64,000 nucleotides of DNA from Malania oleifera (GCF_029873635.1 NC_080417.1:25802182-25866181); one strand, 5' to 3'; counted from the first letter of the stretch, positions 1 through 13,100 are shown. Notes: a model not told the origin generated them from the letters alone. Numbers and translations are program-made.

Positions 1-1714
1 GAGCAAAAGAAAGAAGAAGAAGATTTTCATTGTATTACTTTTAGTTTTTAATTTGGTCTGTAATATATTTGCATGACATGCATGATGGATTGCATAAACT
101 CAAAAAGACCATAGAATGACTATGGGAATCCCTCAAGCAATTAGGTTAATAATTAACATTAATAGGGATTTAACTTGGGTCTTTATTTCGATTAAATATG
201 ATTTGTGGACAAATTCAGCCAACTAAACCTTGGCAGTATAATTGCCTTAGTCGAATGAATTGGGTGGAAGTCAACATTTTGACTTTACTCGGTCGATTGC
301 ATCTTTTTGAATGCATCTTCCACAGTCAACTGAAGTGACACATGTCTGACCCTGAACAACTTAGTTGATTGAACCATTAGTTCAAAATTGCCTTGGTTGA
401 CCAAACCTCGAAGGGTTCATAAATCGCCCTAAGTTAGTCGACCGAACCTTCATATCAAAATCTTCACGGTCGATTGAACTTGACAATTGGATTGACCGAA
501 CTTAAAATATAATCAACTGAACTCTCGGGTTAAACATTTTTAACTATAGTGAAAAAAGGTTAATTTTAATTAACCTTCATTAATTTTTTCTAAAAAAACT
601 CATATATCCCTCAACGGTCATATTTTTATGAATGTCTATATATATTAGTTCATTTGGAAAGATTAACAAGAGATTAGCAAACATCATTAGCCAAAATCCT
701 CTGAATTTTCAAATACTCATATAAGCTAAAATCCCTCTCTTACTCATTCTACTTGCTAAAATCTTTTGGTAAGAGTATTATTGAGATTGTTCATATTAGC
801 TTACACTCTCATCGTATTTGTTTGATATTGATTTTATTGAAAGAAAGCTTGAGAGTTCCCTTGTGATTTAATTCATAAGTTTTCATTGGAAATACTCTCT
901 AGAACTTGTGAATCTTGCATTATTGTTGCAACTATTCAAAGGCTTTTTTTTTTTTTTGTGATATTGTGAAATATTTTTAAAACAAGCTTGATATTCAAAT
1001 ACCTCTCACACTTATTTGATAAATTATCTTTAAGATATTTGCTTGTGGTCTTGAGATCTTTGAGGATATTACTTGTGATTTATATACGAACATATCTTAA
1101 CTCAAAGATTCATTCATAACACACTCTCACATATTGCTTGATAATATTGACATTGTCTTGAGAGTTGTCATATTTAGACTTCACTGAGCTTATACATTCA
1201 TATCATACTGAAGTGCGATTTGTAGTTGTATTCAGCATACTTTTGTACATCATCTGCTTAGTTTAGAAGTACCTCTGTTTGTACACGAATTTGATATTAC
1301 TGGTTGTATTCCCAACGGGTTGTCGGAAGAGGGAGCTAGCCCTATGAATAGTCCCAGATTGGATTAGACCTAGTTAAGAGAACTAGGTGCACCAGCCTGT
1401 AAGGTGTTGTAAATGGTGTCGCTCCACCCATTAAGTGAGTAATAGTGGTAATCCTTGGACTTGCGAGCTGAGGTGGAGACGTAGGCAGTATTGGCCGAAC
1501 CCTGATAACATTTCTTGTGCCTGCTTTGAATTTCCGCACTTTAAATTCTAGGACTTGAATGTTTGCATTTAATTGTTTAAATATTTTATTGGGTTTATGA
1601 TTATATAGAAAGACCCTAGGTTTGTGTAATACTATTTAAGGAATTTGAATTGAACTAAGAGCAAGTTTAAATTTCTAATTCACCCCCCGTCTTGGGAATA
1701 CACCAATTCCAACA
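1..1714 (+). mobile_element. Copia-type LTR, 3' part (left end outside window)
   Basis: The segment ends with the block shared by the other Copia LTRs here: a C-run, then CTTGGGAATACACCAATTCC and a terminal AACA. Further inside are the other shared landmarks in the same order: motifs of the GGTCGATTGAAC type (about 230-530), a 'TATATATATTAGTTCATTT' TATA-like stretch near 640, and the block with GTCGCTCCACCC and GGCCGAACCCTGATAACA (about 1420-1510). The 3' flank is not a tRNA primer-binding site, so this is a 3' LTR or a solo LTR. It is non-coding. Confidence 0.75.
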
Positions 1715-3356
1715 CACGTGTCATGATATGAGCCAAGTGCTTCGGGGGAAATGTGGTTTGATCTAAGCCATCCAAATTGTGTTTTCTTTGGATGGTTGGA
1801 TCACTGCCACATCAGTGATCCTTGGCAAGTGATCTAAGCCATTCGGGTGATGCCACATGGCATTGTAATGCCATGCTGATGTCACCATGCTACAATGAAT
1901 TTTATTAATAATAATAGAAATGACAATAATAAGGGTGCAATGTGTCACAACTCTAGGTGGACACGTGTTCCACTATCCTAAACTGGTTGATTAGGTTCAG
2001 ACCAGTTGAACCGGTATAAAAAAAAAAAGGAAAAATGTTTTTAAAATTAAGAAAAATATTTGAGTTATTTTACCTTAAAATTAAAAAAATGGAAATAAAA
2101 ATGCCAAAAATCTAGGAATGTTTTTGAAGATTCTTTTGTTTAAAATTTGATGATTTTACTTATATTTTTTTGTATGTGTAGGTCGCTATTATTTAAAAAA
2201 AGGGCAAAGACGTATTTCTGATCTCACCTATACTAGTTCTAAGGGGGGTTTATCTAACAAGATCCCCTTGTTTGGAGGTCTTATTATACATTCCTAATCG
2301 CATTGTGATTTTCAATTTTTTCTTTTAAATATTTATTTATTTGTTCATTTTAAAGGAGTTAACCAAATACTATTAGATTATATTTAGGGATAATTCATTA
2401 TTAATTAGGTACTGTTTGTAAAACGGGCGTGTTGATACCTTCCCCTCACAAAACTGGACTCCTAATCCAACTCTAGCAAAAACAGACCAAGACTATTGGT
2501 TACTTGACCTAGGATTAGTGTAGAGACCAATAAAATGTGTAGTAATTAGGTGTTAAGACTGCACCTTGGTAAATAATAGGTTAGTGGCAACTCCATTTCA
2601 ATTTTCAATATTTATAATGCCTCGTCAGTCTTGGGGCACACTCTTCCTGTTGGGGGCACATCGCGATAGTGTTTAGAAGTGTTTTATGTTTTTAAAGCAA
2701 AGCACATAACATGGAATGTTGAATATTTTGTTATATTATATTTTATTCCTTTAAAACTTTCGACTTCAAATTTGGACTGGAATCTACACAATACAAATGC
2801 TAAGATAGTCATCTTCTTTTGAATGATGCTTTATCTTTTGTGTGTAGCTATTTATCTTTAGTGCTAAAGGTGGAGGATCTTTAACTCTTAATCGTGGTTA
2901 TGAAATTCTTGATTTGCGCCCAATATAATACTTATTAAAGGTCTATTTACCAACCCCAAGGCTAGGCATTTACAATATGCATAATTGCATTATAGGGTAG
3001 AATATTTGATAACATTAATGTAGAATACTAAAAGCTAACATGTAAAATTAGATTCGGTATATTTCAGAGTGCATAAACCAAATGAAAATTTTCTAATAAT
3101 CTCTTAGCATATTTTATAAAATGAAAATATAAATTTGATTTAAAAGTAGAAGAGAAGTGGTTTTAGTAAATAACAGGTTATAGTGTTGAAGGCATAATTG
3201 TCCTCTGGAGGTATGATGGGGTTGCACTCATCAGAATGCAAAGTCAAGGTCATTTTATCTAAACTCTAACATTTAAATTACATTCTTCCCAATAATAGAC
3301 TTTAAACTCTATAATGTTCTAAAAGTTTCAAATCCTTCACAAAACCTTCAAAAGAA
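1715..3356. other. Intergenic, degenerate repeat, no gene seen
   Basis: AT-rich sequence without a convincing reading frame. A stretch at about 2400-2680, with 'TAGGTTAGTGGCAACTCC' and 'TTGGGGGCACATCGCGA', resembles LTR/leader sequence of some plant Gypsy elements, but no paired LTR or primer site is visible. I see nothing else supportable. Confidence 0.4.
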
Positions 3357-4100
3357 ATGGTGGTTCCAAGCTCTCTACTCTCTCCTAGCACTAATGAATA
3401 CAAAAAACCTTCTCCTCCAAAACCCCTAATAAATCTCCTCAGCACCTCTACCATTGCCTGCCTCAAATTGAACCCTAATTTCAAACTTCATCTCTCAATA
3501 TTTTTATTCCTATCCAAAAAGCTAAAACCAAATTGATTAGATCTCACATTACAAGCCTCCTAGTGGACCCCTGGGTGTTATTGAAGAAATTAGTGAAACC
3601 AAACATGGTACTATTGTTGAACATGGCAATTTTGAGATGATAATTTATGAAAAATTAGCAATTCTTGAATGTTTTAACTGGGTGATAGCATTTCCATTAA
3701 TGGAACTTGCCTTATTGCAAAAGAATTTGATACATATATGCCTTAATGTGCAACTAGATTATTTTTAAAGACCCTTTAGGAAGATATCATTGATTGGACT
3801 CATGTCAGGCTCAGTGGTGAATTTGGAGAGAGTGCTTAAGGTGGAGACACAGAGGGGTGTGAGATTGTGGTGTTAGAAAAAGAAGGGGATTCCATGTGGG
3901 TGAAGGTGAGGACCCTATATTTGCAAAATGACTTGCCCTTCTTGATAAGAATGCCATGTACAACATGAGAATTTCAAGCATCACTGTGGATCTTCTTCCT
4001 AACTGCTTGATTTATATAGCAAGACAGAGAAATTGAGGGAATCCAAATTGTCCCATGAGAGAATAAAGAGGCGTAGAAGTTGAAAAGGAAGAGGTTGAAG
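3357..4100 (+). pseudogene. Decayed coding fragment, family not recognised
   Basis: A 58-codon ORF starts at 3357 (MVVPSSLLSPSTNEYKKPSP...). It is Ser/Pro/Lys-rich and near-free of acidic residues, like a plastid transit peptide. From 3541 another frame reads ...SGPLGVIEEISETKHGTI... and ends near 3765. Further protein-like pieces follow in other frames to about 4060, for example SSITVDLLPNCLIYIARQRN. Several frame changes and stops separate them. This may be a broken host gene or transposon fragment. I do not recognise the family, and the minus strand (3302-3484) is also open, so the call is weak. Confidence 0.25.
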
Positions 4101-4294
4101 ACAATCAAAGGACTATTTGCATTTAAGTTTTGGGATATATGAGGAATTTTCATTTGAAATGAATGGATATGAACAGAAAATTTTTGGAATTTTAATTTTT
4201 GTCACCTTGAGAGTAACAAATGTCCTTTATAATTTTGGAAGTAGTTTAATTTTAAATAAATTTCTATAGAATAGTTTCTCATATTGGAAAATTG

Positions 4295-4298
<4 letters not shown>

Positions 4299-4331
<33 letters not shown>
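4299..4331. repeat. (TA)n microsatellite
   Basis: Uninterrupted TA dinucleotide run of about 33 bp in an AT-rich spacer. Confidence 0.95.
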
Positions 4332-4335
<4 letters not shown>

Positions 4336-5449
4336 AATTATCTTTGGTTTATCAATTGCGCTCTCTCCCTCTCTTTCCTTCACACAACACAAACATACAC
4401 AGACAGAGATCATGTGTGGTAAGTATCTTTAGTCTTTGGGCTCAAGAGGCGTGCTTTTCAAGCTAGGTCCAAGCTTGGTTTCATTCAAGCAGCTTGAAAA
4501 CAAGTCTAGGATTAGGCTCAAGACTAATTTAATGAGTATAGGACTCAAAATTTGAATCTTTTCTAATATAGGAAATCAATGAACAAAATTTTGATTTTGC
4601 ACATACTTAAAAACAAATTTTCTTAAATTTTAATGATATTAGAATAATTTTTTATTTCTAGTAGTATTTGGTATAGAAAGAAAACACAATAGAAAAACAT
4701 TTTCCTTTTTATTTTTATTTCTTTTATTTTTCCTGGACAAAATTTTTTATCTGAACATACCCCTAAAGTATCAGGAATGGAGAAAATTTGATCCTTAGAT
4801 TGTATTGGTCATAATGATATTCAAGCTTCGAATGACCTAAGTGAGAGATTTTGTTTGGATTGGTTTGTATTTGAATGATATTAGTCTACTCCTTACCATA
4901 TTTTTGTGAGACCAAACCTTATATCACATCTTGTGATAGATAAATTCTAAATCTTACATTAAAATTGTTTCTTAATTACCAGTAATTTTTCTAGCTTAGA
5001 CACTTCTTTATGTTGGTATTGAAATTCAAAACTAAGCAATGCAATGACTATTAAACCTCGTGAGCATGTACCTTCATCTAATAAAATGTTGTTGCATAAG
5101 TAATCAAAGCATTTCAATAATGGGAACTCATAATCCACACAATCCACTATGACTATTTGGAAATAATCAATCATTAGGACTCAAACAAGTAAGAGAAATG
5201 TTTTAACATGAATCAAATGTTTTGGTTTTATAGACATTATATTAGTAGGTTAAAATAGTAGTATAATATCTTAAAATTAATGGATTCTAGTATGAATGAA
5301 ACACTATTTTCAGTAAAAAATTACCAAGAAATTATTTCTCACTAAATTGAAAAACAAAGGAAAGATATATGAATCATACGAAGTTCAAAATTTTATTTTA
5401 TAACCACATACGTTCGTGGGTGCAACTCTTACAATAAAGAAACACTTCA
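4332..5449. other. Intergenic, no gene seen
   Basis: AT-rich spacer. A minus-strand ORF at 4959-5174 (71 codons) has no recognisable motif or gene-like flanks and is not called. No terminal repeats or primer sites are visible. Confidence 0.5.
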
Positions 5450-5590
5450 TTAGCAATGATCACGACATTTCCAATACGATTTGTCACAAGGTAGGCGTTG
5501 GATACTAGAACAACAATAATAATCCTTTCCATGAATTTTTGTTTCCACGCACGGATCTGAATCAATTTTTATACTTACATCTCTGCCCAT
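5450..5590 (-). CDS. Six-cysteine small peptide, terminal exon or short ORF
   Basis: On the minus strand an ATG at 5590 opens 46 codons ending in TAA at 5452. Cysteines are at residues 14, 26, 27, 35, 42 and 46: C-x11-CC-x7-C-x6-C-x3-C, with a YYCC core and a C-x3-C end. That spacing recalls plant secreted cysteine-rich peptides of the EMBRYO SURROUNDING FACTOR 1/MEG type, which are made as signal-peptide precursors. The frame stays open upstream to about 5632 without another Met, so the true 5' part may be an upstream exon. I found no signal-peptide exon, and it may be lost. A GTAAGT donor-like site lies inside the frame at about 5573-5578. It could be a relic or a chance ORF. Family placement is inferred from spacing only. 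Confidence 0.45.
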   Translation of the reverse strand: MGRDVSIKIDSDPCVETKIHGKDYYCCSSIQRLPCDKSYWKCRDHC

Positions 5591-5617
5591 CCTTCGAACT
5601 TCTCTGCCGGTGCCTAT

Positions 5618-7030
5618 TAATTTTTTTTATGCATTCACCTCTTAATAAGGAAGGTTGAGTGACGATTGCACAAATTTTTTCGAATGCGACACAAGTTGTA
5701 ATGGGGCTGCCAAATTAAGAAATCTCTTAAATTTGTGCATGCGATGAGGTTGACTATAATAAATTGTATCAATTACTATATTAATGAATAACAAATGGAC
5801 CAATGTGACAAGGGCTAGATAGATAAAATAGCAAGGGTTTCACTTATGACATCGACCAGCCCTTCAAACATGACCATGGGACTTGTAATTTATAATTTAA
5901 TTTATCCATGGTATACTCATAATTAAATTAAAATTTATGTTACCAATAATATATACTATTGTTTGGGAGTATGGATTTCAAACATAAATATTAGATATTT
6001 TGATGTATCTATTTTAATATTATAAACGTTACACGTATAGTCATTATTAGAAAAAATAAATATACAATTTTATATGGAAAGGACAAACTATAGATTTTAT
6101 ATTATGAGAAATTGCACATTTATTTTTTGGTTAATTGAAAATTAAATGAACCACACATTTAATATGAAGGCACTTATTGGTGACGAAAAAATTTTAGTAT
6201 AATTTTACTCTATGCCTTGTCCAAACACACATAAACCTAAATCCGAATTCCTAACTCCTGTCATTCCAAACACTAAAATTACATTCATGTTACTTTAAAT
6301 TTCTCAATATTTATAATTCTTGTATCGTCATTGAATATAATTACAACATTTTAAAAAATAATATTTTTATAAATTAAAATTTGAGTAATTAGTTTCCCAA
6401 ATTAAACAAATCTCTTATAATTGAATCAGCCATCTAATATAAATTATATTAATTATTCTACTATGATAGAAAAATTTGTTACAGTAGAATAAATTTTTTT
6501 AAGCATTTACCTCCTAATAAGGAAGGCTGAGTGATGATTACATAAATTTGAGTAATTAGTATCCCAAATCAAACAAATCTCTTAGAATTGAATCAACCAT
6601 CTAATATAAATTAAAAATTGAGTAATTATTTTCTCAAATTAAACAAATATCTTAGAATTGAATCAACCATCTAATTTAAATTAAAACTTGAGTAATTATT
6701 TTCTCAAATTAAACAAATATCTTAGAATTGAATCAACCATCTAATATAAATTAAAATTTGAGTAATTATTTGCTCAAATGAAACAAATATCTTAGAATTG
6801 AATCAACAATCTAATATAAATTATAGAAAAATTGTTACAGTAGTATAAATTTTTTTATGCATTCACCTCTTAATAAAGAAGGTTGAGTGATGATTGCACA
6901 AATTTTTTCGAATGCAACACAAGTTGTTATTACTATTATTTTGAAATCACATTATTAATTTATAATTTAATTTATCCATGATATACTTATAATTAAATTA
7001 AAATTTATGTTACCAATAATATATACTATT
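5618..7030. repeat. Local direct duplications
   Basis: Blocks recur in the same orientation. One block, containing 'GCATTCACCTCTTAATAA' then 'GGTTGAGTGA', is at about 5630, 6505 (diverged) and 6858. Another, containing 'TTTATAATTTAATTTATCC' then 'TTACCAATAATATATACTAT', is at about 5889-5960 and 6958-7030. The spacing between blocks differs between copies, so this is an old duplication with later deletions. The duplicated sequence flanks the six-cysteine ORF but does not include it. Confidence 0.7.
6548..6827. repeat. 70-bp tandem repeat, four copies
   Basis: Units start with TTGAGTAATTA at 6548, 6618, 6688 and 6758, giving an exact 70-bp period. Each holds 'CTTAGAATTGAATCAAC' and 'CATCTAATATAAATT' with a few substitutions. 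A diverged first unit lies at 6381, separated by about 97 bp of extra sequence. Non-coding. Confidence 0.9.
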
Positions 7031-7218
7031 GTGTTTCCTCCGTATTAGGCATTTTTATTTTATTAATTACTATACCTTTATTCAAAATTATTTATTTATG
7101 TTAATGGTATGAATATAATATTTATTAATCACACTAATAATGACGCTAATAAATTTATAGCTTCAAATCCATTACTCATAATTATTAGTAATTATAATTT
7201 AAAATGAATAAGACAAAG

Positions 7219-7221
<3 letters not shown>

Positions 7222-7253
<32 letters not shown>
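7222..7253. repeat. (TA)n microsatellite
   Basis: TA dinucleotide run of about 32 bp. The surrounding 7031-7544 is AT-rich spacer with no gene visible. Confidence 0.95.
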
Positions 7254-7257
<4 letters not shown>

Positions 7258-7544
7258 TGTTATGGTGAATACAAATTTTAAAATAGAGTTCTAATGTGTT
7301 GGAATAAACTAATGATGTAATTTTTTTTGCCAAAGCATATAAACTTAAGTTAATATTTCATAACATTGGCAATATATAAATATTTATAGGAAAAATAGGA
7401 TGATGATGACTTGTAACTAAACATACAGTCTTCAAAAAAGAAGAATGCAAGAAAAGCAACAAGGAGATTCAAATTCTTGAAATGTTCAATTACCACATTG
7501 GTGAGTTCAAATTTTAAATGTTATTTTCATTCAAGTTTAAGTGA

Positions 7545-7898
7545 GCAGGGATAGTGGAATCTTTGGGGAGTATGCCCAACGCAGGAATGTTGGCTGGTTT
7601 GGCTGAACCATGATAACAATTTGTGTGTCTCACTCTCTCTCTATCTCATTAAATTTTCGTGCTTTAAATTCAGTATGTGTATGCTCATTCATTTATGATT
7701 ATAACTAATTGCATGCACATATTTATTTTAAATGAGATAAACGTGTATGTTTGCACACATTGTTTACTCAATTTTACATACACGACCATAATTAAAATGA
7801 AATATGATATGTGGTAAATAGACATAAATGTTTAATTTAGTCAGAAATATTTTTAATATCCAATTCACCCCACTCTTGGGAATACACCAATTCCATCA
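7545..7898 (+). mobile_element. 5' LTR remnant of deleted Copia-type element
   Basis: The segment holds the U5-side landmarks of the local Copia LTRs: 'TAGTGGAATC', a decayed 'GGCTGAACCATGATAACA', 'TTTTCGTGCTTTAAATT', and the end block 'CTTGGGAATACACCAATTCC' with a terminal ATCA at 7898. The first part of the LTR is missing or too diverged. It runs straight into the middle of the plant-transposon-protein ORF at 7899, so primer site, gag and the ORF's 5' half were deleted. Confidence 0.65.
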
Positions 7899-8651
7899 AG
7901 AGGGTACCATACTCGGGTTCTCAAAGAACCCTTTAGATTCAATGCCCAACTCCTTTCAGAGATGTTTGATATTACGAGAGGTGAATTCAATTGTCTTTCC
8001 CCAAGCCTTCCCGTATTAATGAACAGGGCTTCATCCTCGAAGATTTTGTTAACTAGGTATTGGAATACCCTATCGTCAACCTCAACCACCCACCAGAATA
8101 CAAATCCTTTACCCTTGAGGCTAAGATAATTCATTATCTAATTTCATACAACATCTTGCCTAAGAGTGGGTCCACAGTTTATGTCTCCTACTTAAACTAT
8201 TTCATCATGTGGTGTCTTAACATAGGGAAGAAGGTTGATTTGCCTAGCTTGATCAAAAAGTGGACGTTTGTGAAGACCACTAGGCATAGTATCATTATGC
8301 CTTATGGGGGAATTTTGAACAGAATATTTGTAAAATTAGGAGTCACTAAGGGGCATTCACTGCTTGTTAAAAGAAAAACCTCAAGTGTCTTTCCTTTCAC
8401 CACAGTGAAGCAAATAGGGTATAAGTTAATAGGAAACATCTAGTTAGCACAGGCTCCAACATATTGATAGGAGATCAGCTTGATGCTCCACAGGTTCAGC
8501 CCAAGCAGCCATCTAATTCTGATATCAAAGCCGTCATTGGAAGACTCTCAAAGTATTTCATTGGTACATGCTCTTGTGAACTGTATAATGGAGAAATGAA
8601 CTACTTAGAAACGATATGCTACCCATTTTTTGTTAAAATAGATTTTTCGTA
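7899..8651 (+). pseudogene. Plant-transposon-protein (PTP-like) ORF remnant
   Basis: Translated pieces align with the fuller copy at 38155-39384. Near 7910 'RVLKEPFRFNAQLLSEMFDI' parallels 'RVLRTNVRLDAQYISDVLDI' of that copy. At 8060-8443 'YLISYNILPKSGSTVYVSYL' and 'IIMPYGGILNRIF' parallel 'HLITYNVLPKAGSRVHVSFL' and 'VIMPYGGILNKLF'. The pattern matches the 'putative plant transposon protein' domain common in plant transposon-derived proteins; its biochemical role is unknown. The 5' half is deleted, the 7899-8059 part is in another frame, and stops follow 8443. An ORF at 8464-8652 is the decayed C-terminal part. Confidence 0.65.
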
Positions 8652-10120
8652 GAGTGCTCTAAATTATATACATTCTATGTTATTAGGAAAATCTAGTTCG
8701 TGGACACCATTTGGTCTAATTTTTTATTCTGAACTTCATTCAGGACCAAAATGGTTAATCATCTTGTTTTAAATTCAATATCACACGCTTTGATGATAGT
8801 CCATAAGTTAAGGGAAAATGCATAGGGGAAGTTTTTATTTCTCACACACTCATTGAGTCTTTTGAGTTGTATCATTTTCATACTAAACCCCAATTGCACA
8901 ATTATTGCATAATTATTGAAAATAGCTTTGATTGGCTATTGTATGCTAAATGGAATGAAATATGCAGTAAAAATGTGCTGAATGTTTATAATTTACTACA
9001 TGATGAGTTTTCTTATGATGGATGAGTGCTTGGTAAATGTTTTGGTAAATGAACCTCATCCTTGTGTGAAAGTGCATGAGAACATACAGGGGAGCTGAAC
9101 TCCATCCTAGTAGAAAATTTTTTAAATTGTCTTTCGAGTGGACTTATATGCATCAAATTTCTATTGTTTTTTCTTTTTTAGTCCCGAGGCTCTTTTGAAA
9201 ACCATGAACATCATATCTTGCACTCATGGAATCATAAATTGATATGGAATGTTCTTGGCTTTATGAACATTTTACATGAATTAGTTTTCTGATGCATTTG
9301 ATTTTAATTATACATCTAGTAAAAATTTTTTAAAACTAGTTGCTTATACTGTTTAGCACTTAATGAAATCTATCCTTGATGACTATAAGTAATTTATTAC
9401 ATCTAAGCTAGTATTCAAATCAAAAGGAGGAGCTTTTGAAATTAAATTTCTATCATTTTACGCTCACCCATCTTTTGGCTTAGATTCTTGCTTGAATTTA
9501 CCGTGGCATGTGTGTAATGATTTTTTTTCCCCCATAGTAAATCTTTGATGGAACTGTTGTTCTAAGCCTAGCCATATGATCTTGCATTAAATTTTTTGAT
9601 AAATTTAGGATCTATATGGTTGTTTATTCTGGTCAAAATATGAAATGTTTTTAACTGTTTACTAGAAAAATTTAAGCTTGCTTGGCCTTTGTGTTGAAAT
9701 TGTTATATATAGAAATCGTAGTCCCTAGTACTTATTGATGACATTAAAAGGGAAATTTGTTTAAATGAAAATTTTTATAGCAAGAAATGAACTCATAAAA
9801 GATAAATCTTTTCCTTTGCTTCAAGTTTGTCAAAGGCATTCATGACATGTGTTCAACAATTATATATTTTTTTGTCATGAAATTCATAAATTTTTAAGGG
9901 CTTTGTTGTTAAATGATCATCTTGAAAAAGAGGAGATTTTAGGCCTTTTGCTAATGACAAAAGGGGGAGAAGTTTTTGATTTGAAAAATTCTAAAGTTTT
10001 CGATTCGAATATACTTGAATTATATTGACTATGTTTTAAATTTTGCATATTGTAAAGGGGAGCCTTGTCAGGCATACCTCATTTTGCTCATATGTTTGTC
10101 ATCATAAAGAAAGGGGAGAT
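8652..10120 (+). mobile_element. Non-coding 3' internal region and polypurine tract
   Basis: About 1.4 kb of AT-rich DNA without a usable ORF separates the PTP remnant from the 3' LTR. It carries the purine boxes typical of this Copia group: 'AATGACAAAAGGGGGAGAAG' (about 9954), 'AAAGGGGAGCCTTGTCAGGC' (about 10057) and 'CATCATAAAGAAAGGGGAGA' just before the LTR. The last is the likely plus-strand primer. The same three boxes recur upstream of the LTRs at 40973 and 43958. Confidence 0.7.
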
Positions 10121-13100
10121 TATTGACTTTTTGAGTCCTATCCTGTTTTGATAATGACAAATCACAACATCTCATTTGTGCGCTAAGTATATAAACAAGT
10201 TTATTTTTCTATAAGCACAAATGACAAATGCAAAATGGAAGCCATGGAGCACTCAAGCAAACATATATCTTGGCGCATTCCATGAAAACTGAAGAGCAAA
10301 AGCTTGAAGACCTTTATTTATTTTTTTTAGTTGTATTGTTATTACGTTTCAATTGTGCATGCAATTCATTTGATTTAAATAGAAGCTCACCATTGACTTT
10401 AGATTGACCTTAGGTTCTCCAAGTTTACATGAAAAACCTTTTTACTAAAAATGCTAAACTTATGTAAAAGGTTTGGAATGGTTTTGAAATTAGACCTAGC
10501 CAAAGACTCAATTTTATAAAGGGGCCATGAAACGCCTTGAACCCTTAAACCCGGGTCCGACGCGTTATACCTGCTAAAATTCTTGATAATCCATAATTAA
10601 CATAACATACGCAGCGGAAAACATAAACAAAATCTCCATATAACACAATACCAGAGTTTACTAATTTTTATCTATAATCTAAAGTATCCATCAAACACCT
10701 GCATTTCCATATATACATACATCTCCAAAAGCATTTCAGTATGTTCACAAACTTTCTTTTCTCCACAGACTTAAAATATAAGGACGTAAAACATAAATAT
10801 TTGCATCCCAAAATTAACATAGAAATATACCATTTTCTTTTTCTATTCCCCAATAATGCTATAAAAACCTCAAGCTCTTAAAGCTCGATTTCGAGGAATT
10901 CCTGAAAAAGATAAATTCATATTCGGGTAAGACACATCTCAGTAAGGGAAGAAACATACATATTAAAACAGCATGTGGCCAACATGAGATAAATAGATAT
11001 CATTTTTATTTCATTTTCAAATCATCATATAACATTGAAATCGTTTTCTAAACCTAAACAATCACATGCAAATATTTAACCCACTAGATTACCCAAGGAT
11101 AGGGGTGATTACCCGCCCATACAAGTAGCACCCCTCTGCTCTAATACTTAGGTAACCCTAAGGTCACAATTAAAACATATCAGAGCACTCACCTTACTTA
11201 GTAAGTCCTCAAGTGGTAGATTAATCTCGTACTCACACAGTTCAACAATAGTTTACCAGCAAAGGCCCTAAGGATAGGGAATCCTACCCGCCCATACAAG
11301 TAGGTTCCCTTTGCCCTAGTGCGTTATGCAACTACTGCCACATCTGAAGCTACTAGTGCACTCGCCTTACTCAGCAAGCCCTCGGGCGAAGAGTGCGCCC
11401 TGCCCAAACGTAACATGTTCTGCATACATAAATACTTCTAATATCATAATACATCATTCTTTTCATCATTATTCAATCATTCACATTCTTTCATGTTCAT
11501 AACTTAACATTTCCTTGTGTTTCACTTTAAGTGACTCTTTCCCATTTGTATCATTCACATTTCACATTTCATTTCATTGCATTGTCATTTATTGTTATTT
11601 CATTTCATTTCATAATATTTTCATTTCATTCCTTTGTACAACAGCCGCTTTTTAGCCGTCATTTGTTAGTCTACATAGAAATGCGCTAGAATCTAACACA
11701 GTTCCTTTTAGCTGTCATCAGTTAGTCCACATAGAAATGAGCTAAATCTGCTAACCCGGCTTTCAGCTGTCGTACCTTTACATGGTTGCATTTACATACA
11801 CAGGCAATATTGTCCATATCATATTTTATTCTCATTTCTTTACTTACTTAGCCTGCATCTCATACATTTAACATATAATTTGCACAGATTCTCATGCCAC
11901 ACAATTTACCAGTAAAGTTCATATATATTTCTCATAGAATAAGTCAACCCACATTTAACATTTACATGCTCAAAATACACTTCATTTCTTACATAATTCC
12001 TTAGAAAATTCCTTTCACTTTCGTTCATTTACTTTCACACATACATAACTATATCAACAATCCTAGGCTCAAAAACCATAAATTTCATGGCTGGCATTTT
12101 AAATCCACATAAAAACATATATACATAAATAACACATGTTCATTTTTAATTCACGAAAAACTTGATTTAATATATAAATTTCCCCCTTACCTTAATTCTC
12201 GAACTACGTCGATAGGGACTCCGGAAAAATACTTCTGGCGCTCACCCAGATCCTAAAATTAAATTCCTAGTTCCAATAAATTATTCCTGAATAAAATATT
12301 ATTTAAATATTTCCTAGGGCCATAATTCATAAATAAATAAATATACCCTTAAATATAGCTAAATTACCAAATTTCCCAAATTAATTAATTCATTTCCCCA
12401 AAATACTACCCATCTAGCCTTCCCTAGGCTCCACACACCTCAAATTAACATTTAAACTAATATTTAACACTCCCACTTAATTTTCTATATTATGCCTGCA
12501 GGGCCCAAAATTACACCCGCGACGCTTACCTGAGCCCTGAATCAAAAACCCTAATTCCATTTAAAGTATTCCTAAATAACATACTATTTAAATATTTTCT
12601 ACGGCCATAATTTTTAATTTACAGTTATACCCGCAAATTTAACTAATTTACCAAATTTCCCAATCCTACTCTCGCTTTGGAGTAAAGCCTAAAAAATCCC
12701 AATTGAAAAATTACCTACGTCAAAATGACAACGACGACGACTAGGAGCACGTAGTGGTACCCGTTCGCCGATTTAACAGTAGATTTAAAGCAAAATTGAG
12801 AAAATGGAGAAAACTTACCTTTCCCTAGGAGCTGTGTCTAAGTCGTTCCCACGACCAATCTGTAAAAAAATTCAGTGCAGAAGGGGGGGGGGGCGTGTCT
12901 GTACATCTCTCTTCTTCTTTCTTCTTCTTATCTTCTTTTCATCTCAATAACTTTATAATATATATATCTTATTTTAATTATTCTTTTTTAAATCCAATGC
13001 AATAATATTTAATTTAACAACTAGTAATTTAGTTATTTAATTTATCTTAATTTAATTTTTTTTCTTTTTCCCACGTCATTCCTTTTATTTATTTGTTTGT

